In this document: one piece after another, positions 37,201 to 50,101 of the stretch
How positions within the stretch are numbered: position 1 is the first letter of the stretch
How the letters are laid out: the number at the start of each line of letters is the position of its first letter
Source: Anarhynchus alexandrinus
Taxonomy: Eukaryota > Chordata > Aves > Charadriiformes > Charadriidae
Assembly: GCA_008711295.1 (NCBI GenBank)
Contig: VUYV01000192.1
Coordinates: 248,001 to 312,000 of the forward strand
Direction of reading: 5' to 3'
DNA: 64,000 nt
The notes under the pieces: generated by a model
The model's database searches: none
The model's input: the letters and a program-made list of their open reading frames with translations, nothing else
Told to the model about the DNA's origin: nothing
Position numbers and translations under genes: made by a program

Positions 37201-39235
37201 AAAGTTTAAGTTTGTCAGCTGAGATGTCATCCGAAGTGAAGGACCACTTTGCTCATGCATCTTTTAATTTGCCCTAACAGCCATGGAGTTAGACACAACA
37301 CTGAACTAAAACTTTTCCCGTATAGCACAATTCTTGTGCTCTTAAGTGAATATACTTCCATGCTGTTCCTATAGTATTTATGTTTGTGACATTGAGAAAG
37401 CAAAACCATATTGTGTTGCTATTATAAAATGCATTCCAAAAATATGCTATTCAAAGGCAAGTAACTAAATATTTGTGTTTGACACCAATGTGAAGCAGTA
37501 CTTCAGAAGTTTAATTACACCAGAAATCAAAATATAAATAAATCTATTTCAGCGTTATTCCAACACTTAGGACTTGTTCCAAATATTGCCACACTAAGTT
37601 TACCAGACTGACGCGACCTGTTATGTATGTTAGCTGTGTAATGAAGTTCACTTTACTGTATTTTAAAGCTAAGTAATTCTGTATTGCCTGTAGTTACTAT
37701 TAAGATTTTAATTGCCTTTTTTGGTCATCTCACTGCATTGACTCAGATCCTCAGAGATACAGTGGTTTCCTGTCTCCCCAGCAGTTTTGGAGACTCATTA
37801 ATGTTTGCAAAGCTGTTTAAAGGCAAGAAGTGCTGTTTCCATGGTGGTAAATATGGTCAATTAATGCTTGTATTGCATTTATTTTGCTATAAGGTAATAT
37901 ATTTGAATTAGAGATAAGGCATCAAGACATGTTCTTGACCAGTAATCCAATAAGCTGTGGCTTTCAGTTTTGAGAAACTGACCTGCCTTTTTGCATTTTA
38001 CTATTTCAGTATTAAAGCTTCTTAATTTCTTCATAATTTTAATGTATAGCAGTTTTATATAAAGTTTAATTTTGACCAACAAGAAAATTGTAATGAAATC
38101 GGAAAGGAAGTATTAACTGAGGCAAAGCTGAGGTCAGTATTTTTCTTTAGGCTCACTGACCCTCTGAACCTATGTTTAGTGAAACAAGAAGTCAGTGAGT
38201 ATACTGACTGCAACTATACATTCTAATCATCACAGGAGAAGCTAACTGAGATTCTGCCTGCTCATGTAAATGGAGGTTGTGATTTTCTTTTACAAAGTAC
38301 AAATCTTGAGTTTGAACTGTGGGGATCAAAAGGTGCAGGAGGAGGAGGAGGAAGAAGAAAAGGAAGACTTTTCCTGATTCTACACATGTCCAAACAGTGA
38401 AAGCATGGTCTAGTTGCAACAAAGAAAAATAGGTATGTTTTAATTTTAACACTTAGCTACAATACTGCAACTGTAATAACATCAGTAATATGAAAAGAAC
38501 ATAAATTGGCATGAACATTTGCAAAATAATTTAAACTAAAGAGAATCCAGTCTGTCACCTGCCAGTCACAGTGTGAATCTAGTTCATAATGATAGACCGT
38601 ATTCATCCCCACTCACTATGTCATTTTTTTTAATCGTTGTCTTTGTTCTGTCTCAGCATTTGGCTGTCACATCTTTAAGAAAAATGGTCCAACTGCTTTG
38701 CCACTTGCTCTAAGAAATAAGTTGCTTTCAGCATATGGAGGTTTTCATAAACAGTATGCTTCCAGTTTTCTGTGCTTTCGATTTCTCTATAGAAGATTGG
38801 TAAAGCTAGTGTGAGATTAAATAAAAATGCTGCTGTCCATATAAACAGAGCCTGCAAAGACTCCTGCTCTGCAGGAGCTTGTTAAGGAGATGGATTTTGC
38901 ACATCCTGCTTTAACTGAACTTTCTATACTTAAGTAGCAAAGAAGAGCAACTGTACTGAAAGGAACCACTTTATAATGAAGAAATGTCATTAGCAAAGCT
39001 GGATTTCATGTTCGTGCCATAAGCACACTGTTTAATTATCTGTTAATCATTTCTTGACCAGTGCATGGACTAACCACTAAATATCCTTTGCCAAAGGATT
39101 TCCAATGGTCAAGGCTGTTAAGACTTGGGTCCAGCTCAAAATATTTCTTGTTACCCTGGCAATCTCGAACACCACTTTACTGGTTCTTCCTTTGCTTTCT
39201 CTTATTCTTCCTACCCATAGATAATCAAGGCAATG
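37201..39235. other. AT-rich non-coding stretch
   Basis: No gene recognised. A GGA-rich purine tract lies near 38336-38365. Other frames are short and unremarkable. Confidence 0.5.
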
Positions 39236-39510
39236 TCACAGAATCACAGAATGGTAGAGGTTGGAAGGGATCTTCAGACATCATCTAGTCCACCTCCCCT
39301 GCCAAAACAGGTTCACTTAGAACAGGTTGGACAAGATCACGTCCAGGCGGATTTGGAATATCTCCATAGAAGGAGACTCCACAATCTCTCTGGGCAGCCT
39401 GTTCCAGTGGTCTGTCGCCCTCAAAGTAAAGAAGTTTTTCCTCATGAACTTCCTGAGTTCCGGTTTGTACCCGTTGCCTCTTGTCCTGTCACTGAGCACC
39501 ACTGAAAAGA
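39236..39510 (-). mobile_element. CR1 LINE 3' end with ORF2 C-terminus, minus strand
   Basis: On the plus strand it opens TCACAGAATCACAGAATGG, the reverse complement of the CR1 tail repeat. It continues through AGGTTGGAAGGGATC, CATCTAGTCCACCTCC and CTCTGGGCAGCCTGTTCCAG. On the minus strand a 61-codon frame (39317-39502) is still open. It reads FFTLRATDHWNRLPREIVES and then ends near LDVILSNLF, the C-terminal end of CR1 ORF2. The surviving frame makes this one of the younger copies in the window. It is 5' truncated, so it has no promoter and cannot move. Confidence 0.95.
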
Positions 39511-40952
39511 GTCTGTTTTTCTGTTTCTGGAAAGCCTACATGGTAGAAAGAGTCTCCATGTTCCTGTGATTGCTTGCTGGAGGCTCTCTGGTGTGCAAGG
39601 TGGAAAGCAGAGGGAATTCCGATTGCCTGCCTCTGCCCTGCGGCAGAGCATGGCCATGAGTTGACATTGGTGGTAGGCATTGTCCCTAGAAGTTCAGGAA
39701 TGTAGCGCTTTTTCTTTCTCATAAAAATGTAACACCAACAGCTACCAAAGGTATGGCTATCCCAGCATCTTATTTCCAATAGTTACTAAAAGCAAATGCC
39801 AAGGCAGGAGTGTAAGCACAGGACTAACATCTGGTGATACTCCTCCAGCACATTTTACAGAGCATCTCCAGTGATTTGCTGCCTAGGCACTTCCCAGGTA
39901 ATGGTTGGTAACAGTTCTGTACCAATAACCCTGGACAGATATTTCTAAAAGCAGGTTCAACTGCTTCTTGGAGACAGAAAAATATTTTGCATCCAAAATA
40001 GCCTGAAGAGTTTCACAGTGTAACACTCTGTAAACAAGTACCTTCCTCTTACTGAGAGCCTGTCACTCACTGACTTCATCCGATACACTTTAGTACTTGT
40101 GTCAGAAGTGAGAGTAAATTTTTGCTTTCTGTTACTCTGTACATGCAACGTACTTGGATGGTTTTCATTTCTGTTCCTGCTTATGTGAAAAAAGATTTTA
40201 AAGAGGAAAAATTATTTTGTTTCTCTGTTTAGGCTCATTTTGCAATCTGTTCACTAATCTATTTCCATCAAAGTAATTAAAAGTATTCTTTAGTATGGAT
40301 TGCTTTGATTTTTAACTGCTTCTGACATTTCATGATGGTGTGACATACTGCTTTGCTTGAAAAGCATCAGTAACAGTTCTCATTCTCCAAGCTGATAGAT
40401 TTTCTTCATAAATGTCATTTTATTTTCATTTTCTTTAATATATTCGCTTTTAATTTGCTTTGGTAGAATTTTTTTTAGCCTTGTTTTGTTATATATTTCT
40501 ACCCAGAATTTTATTTATTTTCAAATATTATTGTCTGGAAATAATGCTCATAGAGCGTAAGTCTGTGTAAGCTTCACACAGCCAAATTTTCTGATAACTT
40601 AAATTTATCATTTTGCAATTCTAAACAGACACCAACTTTTTATTTTGCAGATTTTAGATGTTTATTTTAAATAGTCACATGAAATTTCATCTTCATTTTT
40701 AACAAGACAGAAAAAGAATAGCCTGGAAAACAGATATAGTTCTTAGAACATTTCTCTTGCAGAGCGTTTTATCTTGAGCAATAAGTCTGACATTTCAAGG
40801 TATAGCGTGACATCTTTCATACAAGTATGTGAGTAAAGCGTCATGCTTTGCTACCCTTCTGTTGCTTTTTCATTCAACCTTATTAATTTCAAAGGGGCCA
40901 TTTCTTGACTAAGTTCCAATCAAAAAATGGCTAATGGGAAAGGCTGAAAATT
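39511..40952. other. AT-rich non-coding stretch between CR1 copies
   Basis: Unique AT-rich DNA with no gene or repeat I can name. Confidence 0.5.
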
Positions 40953-42288
40953 ATGAAGAAAGGTCAAAGAAAGCATTCCCCCCCGATGAATAAGACAGGC
41001 AAACTGGTAACAATGGACAAGGAGAAGGTTGAAGTACTCAACAACTTTTTTGCCTCAGTCTTCACTGGCAACTTCTCTCCCCACACCTCTCGACTGGATG
41101 GACCGCAAGACAGGAACTGGGGAGCAAAGTCCCTCCCACTGTAAGAGAAATCAAGTTTGTGACCACCTGAGGAACCTGAACATAGAGAAGCCTATGGGAC
41201 CTGATGAGATGCATGCCAGAGTCCTGAGGGAATTGGCCGATGTAGGTGCCAAACCACTCTCCATGATATTTGAAAAGTCATGGCAGTCAAGTGAAGTCCC
41301 CAGTGATGGGAAAAAGGGAAACATTGCACCCCTTTTTAAAAAGGGTAGAAAGGAGAACCCTGGGAACTACAGAGCTGTCAGCCTCACCTCTGTGCCTGGG
41401 AAGATCATGGAATAGATCCTATGCTAAGGCACATGGAGGACAGGGAGGTGATTCAAGATAGCCAGCATGGCTTCACCAAGGGCAAGTCCTGCCTGACCAG
41501 CCTAGTGGCCTTCTATGATGGAGAGACTATGTCACTGGACAAGGGAAGAGCTAAGGATTTCATCTATCTGGACTTCTGTAAGGCCGTTGACATGGTCCCC
41601 CACCGCATCCTTCTCTCTAAATTGGAGACATAGGGATTTGATGGGTGGACTGTTCGGTGGATAAGGATTTGGTTGGATGGTCACATCCAGAGGATAGTGG
41701 TCAACGGCTCAATGTCCAGATGGAGATCAGAGATGAGTGGTATCCCTCAGAGGTCTGTATTTGGCACCAGTAAGGTTTAGGATCTTCATCAATGACATAG
41801 ACAGTGGGATTGAGCACACCCTCAGCAAGTATGTGGATGACATGCCTGAGGGACAGGATGCTATCCAGAGGGATGTGGACAAGCTCAAGAAGTGGGCCCA
41901 TGTGAACCTCATGAGGTTCAACAAGTCCAAGTGCAGCATCCCGCACCTGGGTTGGGGCAACCCCCTGTATCAGTACAGGCTGGGGGATAAAGGGATTGAG
42001 AGCAGCCCTGCCGAGAAGGACTTGGGGGTACTGGTGGATGAAAAGCTGGACATGAGCCAGCAACATGTGCTCACAAGCCAGAAGGCCAACCGTATCCTGG
42101 GCTGCATCAAAAGAAGCATGGCCAGCAGGTTGAGGGAGGTGATTCTGCCCCTCTGCTCTGGCGAGACCCCACCTGGAGTACTGCATCCAGCTCTGGAGCC
42201 CTCAGCACAGGAAAGACATGGACCTGTTGGAGTGGGTCCAGAGGAAGGTCACAAAGATAATCAGAAGGAGGGAACACCTCTCCTCTGA
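40953..42288 (+). pseudogene. Broken CR1 ORF2 (reverse-transcriptase region)
   Basis: Three overlapping open pieces carry the RT domain. Piece 1 (41029-41415) has [15 protein letters not shown] and [16 protein letters not shown], then a stop. Piece 2 (41421-41633) has [20 protein letters not shown] and [13 protein letters not shown], the latter with the first catalytic Asp of block A. Piece 3 (41737-42288) has the SGIPQRS block, KYVDDM at 41827-41844, where the FADD box now reads YVDD, then [19 protein letters not shown] and [12 protein letters not shown]. About ten residues normally following the catalytic DD are missing. Stops and frameshifts at about 41413 and 41631, and a shift downstream of 42130, make it non-functional. 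Endonuclease and 5' parts are absent. Confidence 0.92.
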
Positions 42289-42662
42289 GGACAGGCTGAG
42301 AGAGTTGTGGTTGTTCAGCCTGGAGAAGGGAAGACTCCAGGGAGACCTTCTTGCGGCTTTTTAATTAAAATTTAAAGGGGCCTCATGAGGACAGACATTT
42401 TAGCAGGGCCTGTTGTGATAGGACAAGGGGTAACGGTTTTAAACTAAAAAAGGGTAGAATCAGACTAGATGTAAGGAAGAATTTTTTTACAATGAAGCAC
42501 TGGAACAGGTTTCCCAGAGAGGTGGTAGGTGCCCCATCCCTGGGAACATTCAAGGTCAGGTTGGACAGAGCTCTAAGCAACCTGATCTAGTTGAAGATGT
42601 CCCTGCTCATTGCAGGGGGGTTGGACTAGATGACCTTTAAAGGACCTTCTATGATTCTATGA
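40953..42662 (+). mobile_element. CR1 LINE, 5'-truncated 1.7-kb copy, plus strand
   Basis: This is the largest mobile element in the window. It enters CR1 ORF2 upstream of the reverse-transcriptase domain (near [17 protein letters not shown]), runs through the domain, crosses the C-terminal region ([13 protein letters not shown] near 42315) and the 3' UTR, and ends with the tail TTCTATGATTCTATGATA. A full CR1 is about 4.5 kb, so roughly the 5' 60% is missing. Frames break several times. No target-site duplication is expected, because CR1 usually leaves none. It probably inserted in this lineage well after the older copies nearby. Confidence 0.96.
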
Positions 42663-45600
42663 TAAAATGGAGACACAGGCAGATATATTATTTGAAGAAG
42701 GTACATTTCTTTTCAACTCAGTGTTCAGTGAATATCTTCACCTTCCTCTAGAAATTCAGAAGCCCAATGTGAGCTCAACTTCATTACTGAATCAGAGACA
42801 AACTGGATTTCCATAGATCTCGTCTGAGAGGAATTCCACAATGCTTTAATTTAAATAGATGAAAATAATAACCAGGGTTCAAATTAAACCCTCATGCTTC
42901 TGTGTTTAAATAGGTCTGTATGTGGCAGGGAACAGAAGGCTTTCTGAGAATGGACTAATTTCCTGTGCTGTGGTTCTGACACCTTTTTCTGGCATTTTTG
43001 GTTCCAGTCTACATGAAAGATAGTATCTGATTAGAGATGTTATGTGAAGGTGAAAATATGAAAGAGGGAGTTCTTCGATTAAAGTAAAGAGTGCCTAAAC
43101 ATTAAATTCTTCAGCTGTGGAACTGAATTTAACAGGAATGACTTGAGGAAAACTCATTGAGGCATGAAGCAAACTGGAAACCAGTTATGGCAGAAGTGAA
43201 AGGAGGTTTTCTAATAACAGGGTGTGACAGGATGACTGACGGTGTTATGAAGTGCCTTGCAACCTCCAGGGTATCACTAGGTGGACAGTCTTTTCCATCA
43301 ACAGCTGTAAAGAACATAATCAATCGGGAGGAGGGGAAGTATTTTCGTGTTGGAACTGAATCACTATATAAAATGGCTGTAGGGAACAAAGAGTGTAATG
43401 GCATGTCTGTGTTATAGAAGAGCATCTAGTAAAGCAAGAGTATAACAACCCTCACCCAAAAGCTTTCAGAGCACAAAACCAATCAAGTTAAAAGAATAAT
43501 ATTTCAGCTTTAGTACCCTGGGTCTGCTCTCATTCTTGTTCCAGACAAGATTTACGATTGATTTCAGCCTCCTCGCTTAGTCATTCTCATGAAATATATT
43601 GTAAGCCTCATCTCCCCCAGTATAAGTCAGAAGAAGCTCTGTCAGCAGGGCTGCTCAAATGGTAAGCTTCGGTGAGAGAAAAGTTGACTATCACTGAATT
43701 TTCATGTTGAAACATGATGTTGCTCTTCTTCCTCCATCTTTGACTGAATGGTACTATTTGCTCACTGACTCTGAAGTAGATTCAAAAGGAGGGCACTGTT
43801 AACGCTGGGCTTGCTCTAGCTTTAGGCTTGTGACACTGAGAGCAAAAGTGGGCAGGCATCAACCAAATTTAGGGAGGAAAAGTTCTGCAAAGTCACTTGC
43901 AGTGGTAACTAGACATCCTTAGCATGCTTCAGAAGAGGCAAAATCCAGTTGGAGTGGGAGAAAGAAGAGTAAGTGAGACATTCAAGTGAGTATGAAATAA
44001 AAATAACCCTTAAGATGCATGCTCAATGTTAGTTTTAATAGAAAGTTTGAGAACCGGTTGTTATTTCAACAACCAGTTCAGGTGAATGAACTCCCTCATA
44101 GCTCCGACCAAGAGCAGAGTGGGACTCCTGTTGTGCTGCGTAAAACATACCCCTATTTGACTCTCAGATGCACTGTATTCTTAATTTCTTTGAATCTCCT
44201 TGCAGAATTGCTATCAGATGGAAAAGGCATACGATGCACAGAACACACATATTGAGCCTTTTTTCAGCCCGAGTTTTTCAAGCATAGAGAATGCATGGGG
44301 AGGATGTGTGGGGTGTTTTGGGGGGGGGGTTTGTTATGAAAGGAACTCTTGGCAGCCAGAGAACTGTACAATGGAGAAGACCTGTTCTTCAGTGTTATGT
44401 TCTGTTTTGGCCATGTCAGCTCCAATATACACATTATTTGAGTTCGTAATGCCACATACGTATTTTTACATAGCAAAAGACCTACTTTGAAGACCTATTT
44501 CAGTTCTTACCAGGAACTCAAAATGGTCTGGCTGGACTCAACCTCACAGATAATTTGATCTAAATTCATCTGAATCCAACTTTGATCTCATGCCTCATTT
44601 CTTTAGCTTTGCTGATCAAAGCAGTGCATTTGGTCTGTGAGTTTAGTGTTGCTGATTGCAGTGTTGTAAAGTGGTTTTGTTTCTTTTAAGGAGAGCGCTT
44701 TTGTCATAGAAGCTGTTAGAAAAACTATAGGAAAACAACAAGCCATTTTAATATAAATAGGCAGGATGATATATTTTCCTTTTGAAAGAGAACTTTGAAA
44801 TTATTGGCAACATAGAAGCCAGCAAGGTCGTTTTCTTACCAGTGGTATTTACAGTTAAACAGAAAACATTCATTTATTTGAATTTGGAGACTACTAAAAT
44901 GATAGTAAATCAAAGGTGCGCTACCAGAGCTGCTGAGTATTTCTGTGAGCAGTTAAATGCCAGCATTTCAGTGTTGCGTGTCATCCTCTGTGAATCTGTC
45001 AGCACTAATAGTGATGTGGGTTTATTTTTCCAAATGTGCACATTATGTATGATAACCTACAAAAGTCATAATCAAACCAGATAATTTTATACTCTCATCT
45101 GGTCTTTAAAAAAACCTGTGAGTAACTCACTACCCAAATCTGGTACTTCGTCTAGCTCTAAAGGACCTTTTCACTGGGAAAAGTTTTGTAGACTCTTGAC
45201 AAATGCCTTAGTTTAGACAGACGGTACAGTGGTATCTCTTAAAATATAATGCTATTGTATACCATTTATGTTTTGTAACACAAGTTACTAGTGTTCCTCC
45301 GGGACTCATGAAATTATATCTGTCTTCTAAATCTCTCAATAACAGAACTGTAAATTCTAAATCATATTTGGAAATATAATTAGTAAGTTTTTAAGGGTTT
45401 GACATTTTCCATCTTCTGCTATTTAAATTGACTTTTATATAAAGCAATTAAGGACATCCTTTTTCCATTAAGGAAATTATATTTAACTTCTGCTGTGATA
45501 ATGTATGTTATATATAGAAGAGAGAAGGTACATGAGCTTCACTTTTTTCCCCACAAGGTCATTGTAATTACGGGGGGTGGTGGTGTAATTTTCCAGAATA

Positions 45601-47267
45601 AATGTATTAATAGGTGGTCCTCTTAGAACAAAATCAATCAAGACTTCAAATATAAATATTTCTTTTGACATAATTACTGTCTATTTTACTTTATTAAACA
45701 ACTTTATGCTTTTGACAGCTTAATAAGCAGTATGGAAAATGTCGCTTGAAAACCATGACATGAGCACTCTGCTTTCTTAGCTGAGATTATTATTTATTGC
45801 TCATGTCTTTCATGACACTTAATTAGGATGGTGGCAGACATAAATAAATATATACATACATGATGGAGCGCTTTTGAAAGTATGTGTGTTAGCCGGTTCA
45901 TCAGACATTCAGCTGCTTGGAACAGAGCAGCGTGAGAGTAGCAAAGAGAAACTCTGGTCAAAGCGAAGCTGAAAATAAGCCTGCTCATGATGACTGAGTT
46001 TCTTGCAAAAATCCTTGAGGAACTACTTTGTTTTTTTTCTTATTTCTTCTTTGCTTATATCTGTATCTTTTTTAAAAACTTGGTGTTTACATTTTGCCCA
46101 TCACTCCAAGGCAAAACACGAACATCAGTTCCATAATGAGTACAATTAATTGCAAAAGTTACTGATAGCATAGCCTCCAACTAGGTTTGGCACAACAGTT
46201 CAAGCTGGGTATTTTTGTTCTGCAGCTTAGTCAGAAATGTAAGTGAGAACATAATTTCTTAAGATTTCTATTCTGTGATTTGCTTCAGGAGAGAAATGGT
46301 AAGGAACTTACAATAATGGTTATTGCTAACAAGTAGTATTTAAAACTTATATATGCCTTTTTACGTTCAGATTTTATAAGTACTAACTGATGATTATCAG
46401 TTAACTTTAATGATGTTACAAAAATATAGGTGTGAAATATAAATATAGAGGGCACATGACTGTTTTCCACAAATATATCAGAGGTGAATAATATATAAAG
46501 CTATATAAACTAAAGATCAAGGTTATCACAAGAGAAAATAGTCATTAATTGGGCACAGATCAATTCAGATTGTAAATTAGAAATGTTCTAATTGTCAGAG
46601 GAATAAAGTAGGCTTTGCTGACTTGTTATTTTAATCATGTTCTATGTCTAACATGTTGTAATCTGAGAGTGTTCAACATTGAAACTAGACTGGTCTTGTG
46701 GACTGATCAGCAATTAGTGATAAGCGTGTTACCTTGGCTTTTGGAATATATCTTTTCATTCAGCTTCATCCATGGACTCAAAGATTTCTTTGCTATCTGA
46801 AGCAAAACAGAGTTGGTTTGGTAGATTTGATCTAGAAGTTTGCTCAAAAACTATAACACTACAGTAGCTGGTCAGGTGGTCCATCATTGGCTAGGGGATC
46901 AATTTTTATTGATCAAAGGTTTTTCCACAGTTTTTGCATCCATTCTCTTACCTAGCTTCTGTATTGTCTTATCGTACGATTAAGTGGTACATTCTGTTTC
47001 ATTAAAGGAAAAGAATTGTTGTTAGGATGATGCTCTTATTCATCTCCCCTATATCCAGAATACTATTGGTGTAACTAAAAAAGAGACATCTAAAAGCCAT
47101 GATTGCATAAACAAAATTTTAATTAATTTTTTTTTTTTTAGTTTCTAAATTTTAGATAACTCCATAGACACACTAACAGCATCCGTAGCTGACTGTCTGA
47201 CACATACACAGGAATATTTTTCCCCGTCTCAGTCTGGATTAAAATATTCCAAAGCATTCCTTAACAC
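42663..47267. other. AT-rich non-coding stretch
   Basis: No gene recognised. A G-rich quadruplex-type tract lies at 44297-44329. Several frames of 80-100 codons on both strands look like chance. Confidence 0.5.
44297..44329 (+). other. Potential G-quadruplex motif with a G-homopolymer
   Basis: GGGG, then nine bases, GGGG, six bases, then a run of about ten G. Folding into a quadruplex is possible. It is also a site prone to length error in assembly. Confidence 0.5.
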
Positions 47268-47370
47268 ACAACTGGACATCATCTGAATTAGACATTAAGC
47301 AGGAGGGGGGTGGCTAGGTCGTCTCCTGAGGTACCTTTTAACTTGAATTATTCTAGGATTCTGTGATGAT
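47268..47370 (+). mobile_element. CR1 LINE tail fragment, plus strand
   Basis: ACTGGACATCATCTGAATTA, then GGTGGCTAGGTCGTCTCCTGAGG and TTTTAACTTGAATTATTC, then TAGGATTCTGTGATGATG follow the last 100 bp of a CR1 subfamily (GGTTGGACTAGATGATCTCC, CTTCCAACCT, tail repeat). It is diverged and 5' truncated. Confidence 0.8.
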
Positions 47371-47464
47371 GCATGACTATTGTTATGAGAAAAATGTCTA
47401 TGTTCCTAATACAGATTGCCCAATTGTTTTCTCAGTATGTTCTTTTGGAGTAGTAAGTGAAGAG

Positions 47465-47478
47465 ATATATATATATAT
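47465..47478. repeat. Short TA microsatellite
   Basis: Seven or so TA units preceded by GAGA. Typical slippage-prone simple sequence. Confidence 0.8.
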
Positions 47479-48909
47479 GTAGTAGCTTTTAGGCACTGTG
47501 ACATATTTTGTCTTGGCTGTAAAGTTTGACTGAGCAGCAGTGAAGTTAACTTTTGAATAACTGAGGTCAGCTTGAACATCTTACCCCTTCACTTGCCCTG
47601 AAGGGGATCTCTGTATGTTTCCCTAGTGAGCACCCAAGAGCATTAGAAACTATTCTGAAAGTGGAGTTTTGGGATTTTTCCCCGTCTTAGAGGTTTTTTA
47701 CTCTCTGTTCTTGTTCTCTCAGAATTCACAGAATAACAGTTTCTGTCACACGGGGTAATTTTGGAGATGTACTCTCACTGAAATTGTGTCTTATTTACAG
47801 TAAAAAAAATTTGCAAGGGGTCTCATCAGAGATTCTTCTCGATGTTACAATACTATTATACGTTCTGATACCTGTGGGAAGTTTCATATCCTTGGAAGTA
47901 ACTTACAAAACTCCTGACATGTCATGTCCTCCTGCCATGCCAACTATTATAACACATATTTAAGATAAATTTCCGTAAGAACACATCTTCATCAGTAGAT
48001 GAACCTGTGTGTAGTGTGTTGTAGCTCTTTTTAAAGACAAGGTTACTGATGGTAGGGAAAAACTGTGAGTACTGTTCAGTTCATCAGACTTCTATACTAG
48101 GTATGCAAATTCCCACTCCATTAAGGTACATTGCACAACCTTCCTGAGGAAAAAAATATTATGAGCATAATTTGAAATGCTCTGTGACTGCCACAGAATC
48201 CCAGAGTAGCTTATTCTAATCCCAAAGGGCTTATTCAGCATTCTCCGTTAAATGGTTTTGTGGTTTGATAGTGCACTTAGTTATTTTAAAATATTTGCGG
48301 ACAAGAGCATGTTCTTTTAAGACAGTCAGAAGATAATATTGGATTATCTTCTCGATAATAGTGCCAGTGCCTCAATTATGTTGGTAGATGTTGTTCTTTA
48401 TTCTTCTTAATTGATCCATTTTTTTTCGGCCTCCTACTCAGCCACAGAGACAGATGGAAGGCTGTTTTCTTTTTATGTGATTACACCACCCTTGAGTCTC
48501 AATTTTTTTTTGAGAGGGCCAGAATACCATTAACAATCTTTAATTTTAGCAATGTTAGGAAGAGTGCATCTACATCTATGCTGCTGGGATTTTATTTGAA
48601 GTAAAAGGAATATTTTGTTGAGGTCCCAGTCCTCATCTCTTCTAATAGTAGGATGGTAACATCAACTGTTTCCAGAAGGTAGGCATTAACTTGTTACCAC
48701 TGTCACTGTTTTTAGTAACATGAATCAATTTAATGTATGGAATTCTTTTTTCCTTTATAAGAAGGTTTAGATACTTCTGATTTATATTTAACTTTTATCA
48801 TAGTAGACTTTAATCTTCAAAGTATTTCACAACAGCGTGCGTTTAACTTCAGTTAACTCAGTGAAGTGGAACCGGGCTTTTCAGCATACCCAGTCTGTGA
48901 ATACATGTA

Positions 48910-48927
48910 TTGATAATTAATTATCAA
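48910..48927. repeat. 18-bp perfect palindrome
   Basis: TTGATAATTAATTATCAA equals its own reverse complement. Its core TAATTAATTA is a typical dimeric homeodomain-type site, but in AT-rich DNA such sites arise easily. Confidence 0.85.
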
Positions 48928-49843
48928 AATATCTCTGTGAATTAGACAAGTCATTCTGCTTCAGTATCGTAAATGCTATTTATTAGAGGCCTGTGCTGTT
49001 ATTTTCAAACTTGTTTGCCTTGGGTCATCATGATGATAAGAAACAATGAAAGTTCATGTGGGGAAAAAAGGAGTTTAGCTTAAAACTGGAAAAAGAAAAT
49101 ATGTTTCTCTTTAAGTACACAATGTACAACTAGTTTTGAACTCTGATATAGGAAGCTGTTTGGGGCAAAAAAAAAGCAAGATGCGAAAATGCAGATGAAA
49201 AATGGGAGCGTTCAGAGTAAACCTAATGCTAAGAAAAATGCAGCAGCGATATTAAACCTCCAACTTCAACCTTTAGAGGCTTTTGTAGATGGATAAATGG
49301 AGGAAGATGATTGTTTCATGTCTGGTTGCTTCTCTTTTTTTCTCTAGCGTTGGGTGCTTGTAGGTGCTTGTAGGCCTTGTCTCAGTCCAGCATGACAGCA
49401 TTTCTGTTCCTAACCAAAATCTTAGGCAAAGAAATAGGTGGCCTAGTTTCTGAGGAGTGAAATAGCTACACTAAAGACTGAGAACCAAGCATAGACAAGC
49501 ATGTAATGATCTTACTCAGCACAGAACCTAAGCTTGCATCTACCTTGAAGCATCTAAATAGGCCATTTAGCTTTTTACATCTTTCCAGGCTGGCAAATCA
49601 TCAAGTACTTTGCAGAACTGTTTTGCAAATACCTCAGCAGAAATGTGGTTGTCTAACTTTGGACATGTAAAATTAGGTAGATAATTTAGTCAGGTGGTTT
49701 TCTTACTGCTACAGTTATAGCAGAGATATAGCCTGACTTCCTTCTATTATACATACTAAAGCAGTAGACTACATCCTTGTCTTGTGCAAAAGCCATCATT
49801 GTGTTTTCCCTGCACATTGTCTGATTAACTGTGCATTAATGGA

Positions 49844-49921
49844 AGAATATACTGTAGCAGCAAAATGTAATGGNACTGTTACAGAATATACAGAATATAC
49901 TGTAGCAGCAAAATGTAATGG
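49844..49921. repeat. 30-bp block duplicated around a single N (assembly artefact)
   Basis: The 30 bases from AGAATATACTGTAGCAGC to AATGTAATGG occur identically at 49844-49873 and 49892-49921. One N at 49874 and a short linker (ACTGTTACAGAATATAC) lie between. Perfect identity next to an N suggests failed merging of overlapping contig ends and not a true repeat. Confidence 0.75.
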
Positions 49922-50083
49922 TACAAAATAAAAATGAGAGCCTGCATCTTGAAAAATGCAAAAAACTATTTTAACTTAGCGTCATCATTCTTCATGGAGG
50001 ATGTTCTCTCTTTTGAATTAACAGCACTCCTGATCTGACTACATAGAAAAAGAATGAGAGTTATAGATGGGTTTAATTTCATT

Positions 50084-50101
50084 GAGAGAGAGAGAGAGAG
50101 G
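50084..50101. repeat. GA microsatellite
   Basis: About nine uninterrupted GA units. Likely polymorphic; no function evident. Confidence 0.9.

Noticed and set aside
41701..42186. A 161-codon minus-strand frame.
   Set aside because: It is the antisense shadow of the CR1 reverse-transcriptase region on the plus strand.
48190..48262. CACAGAATCCCAGAGTAG resembles the start of a minus-strand CR1 tail.
   Set aside because: Only the first dozen bases fit, and the following sequence does not match CR1, so I do not call an element.
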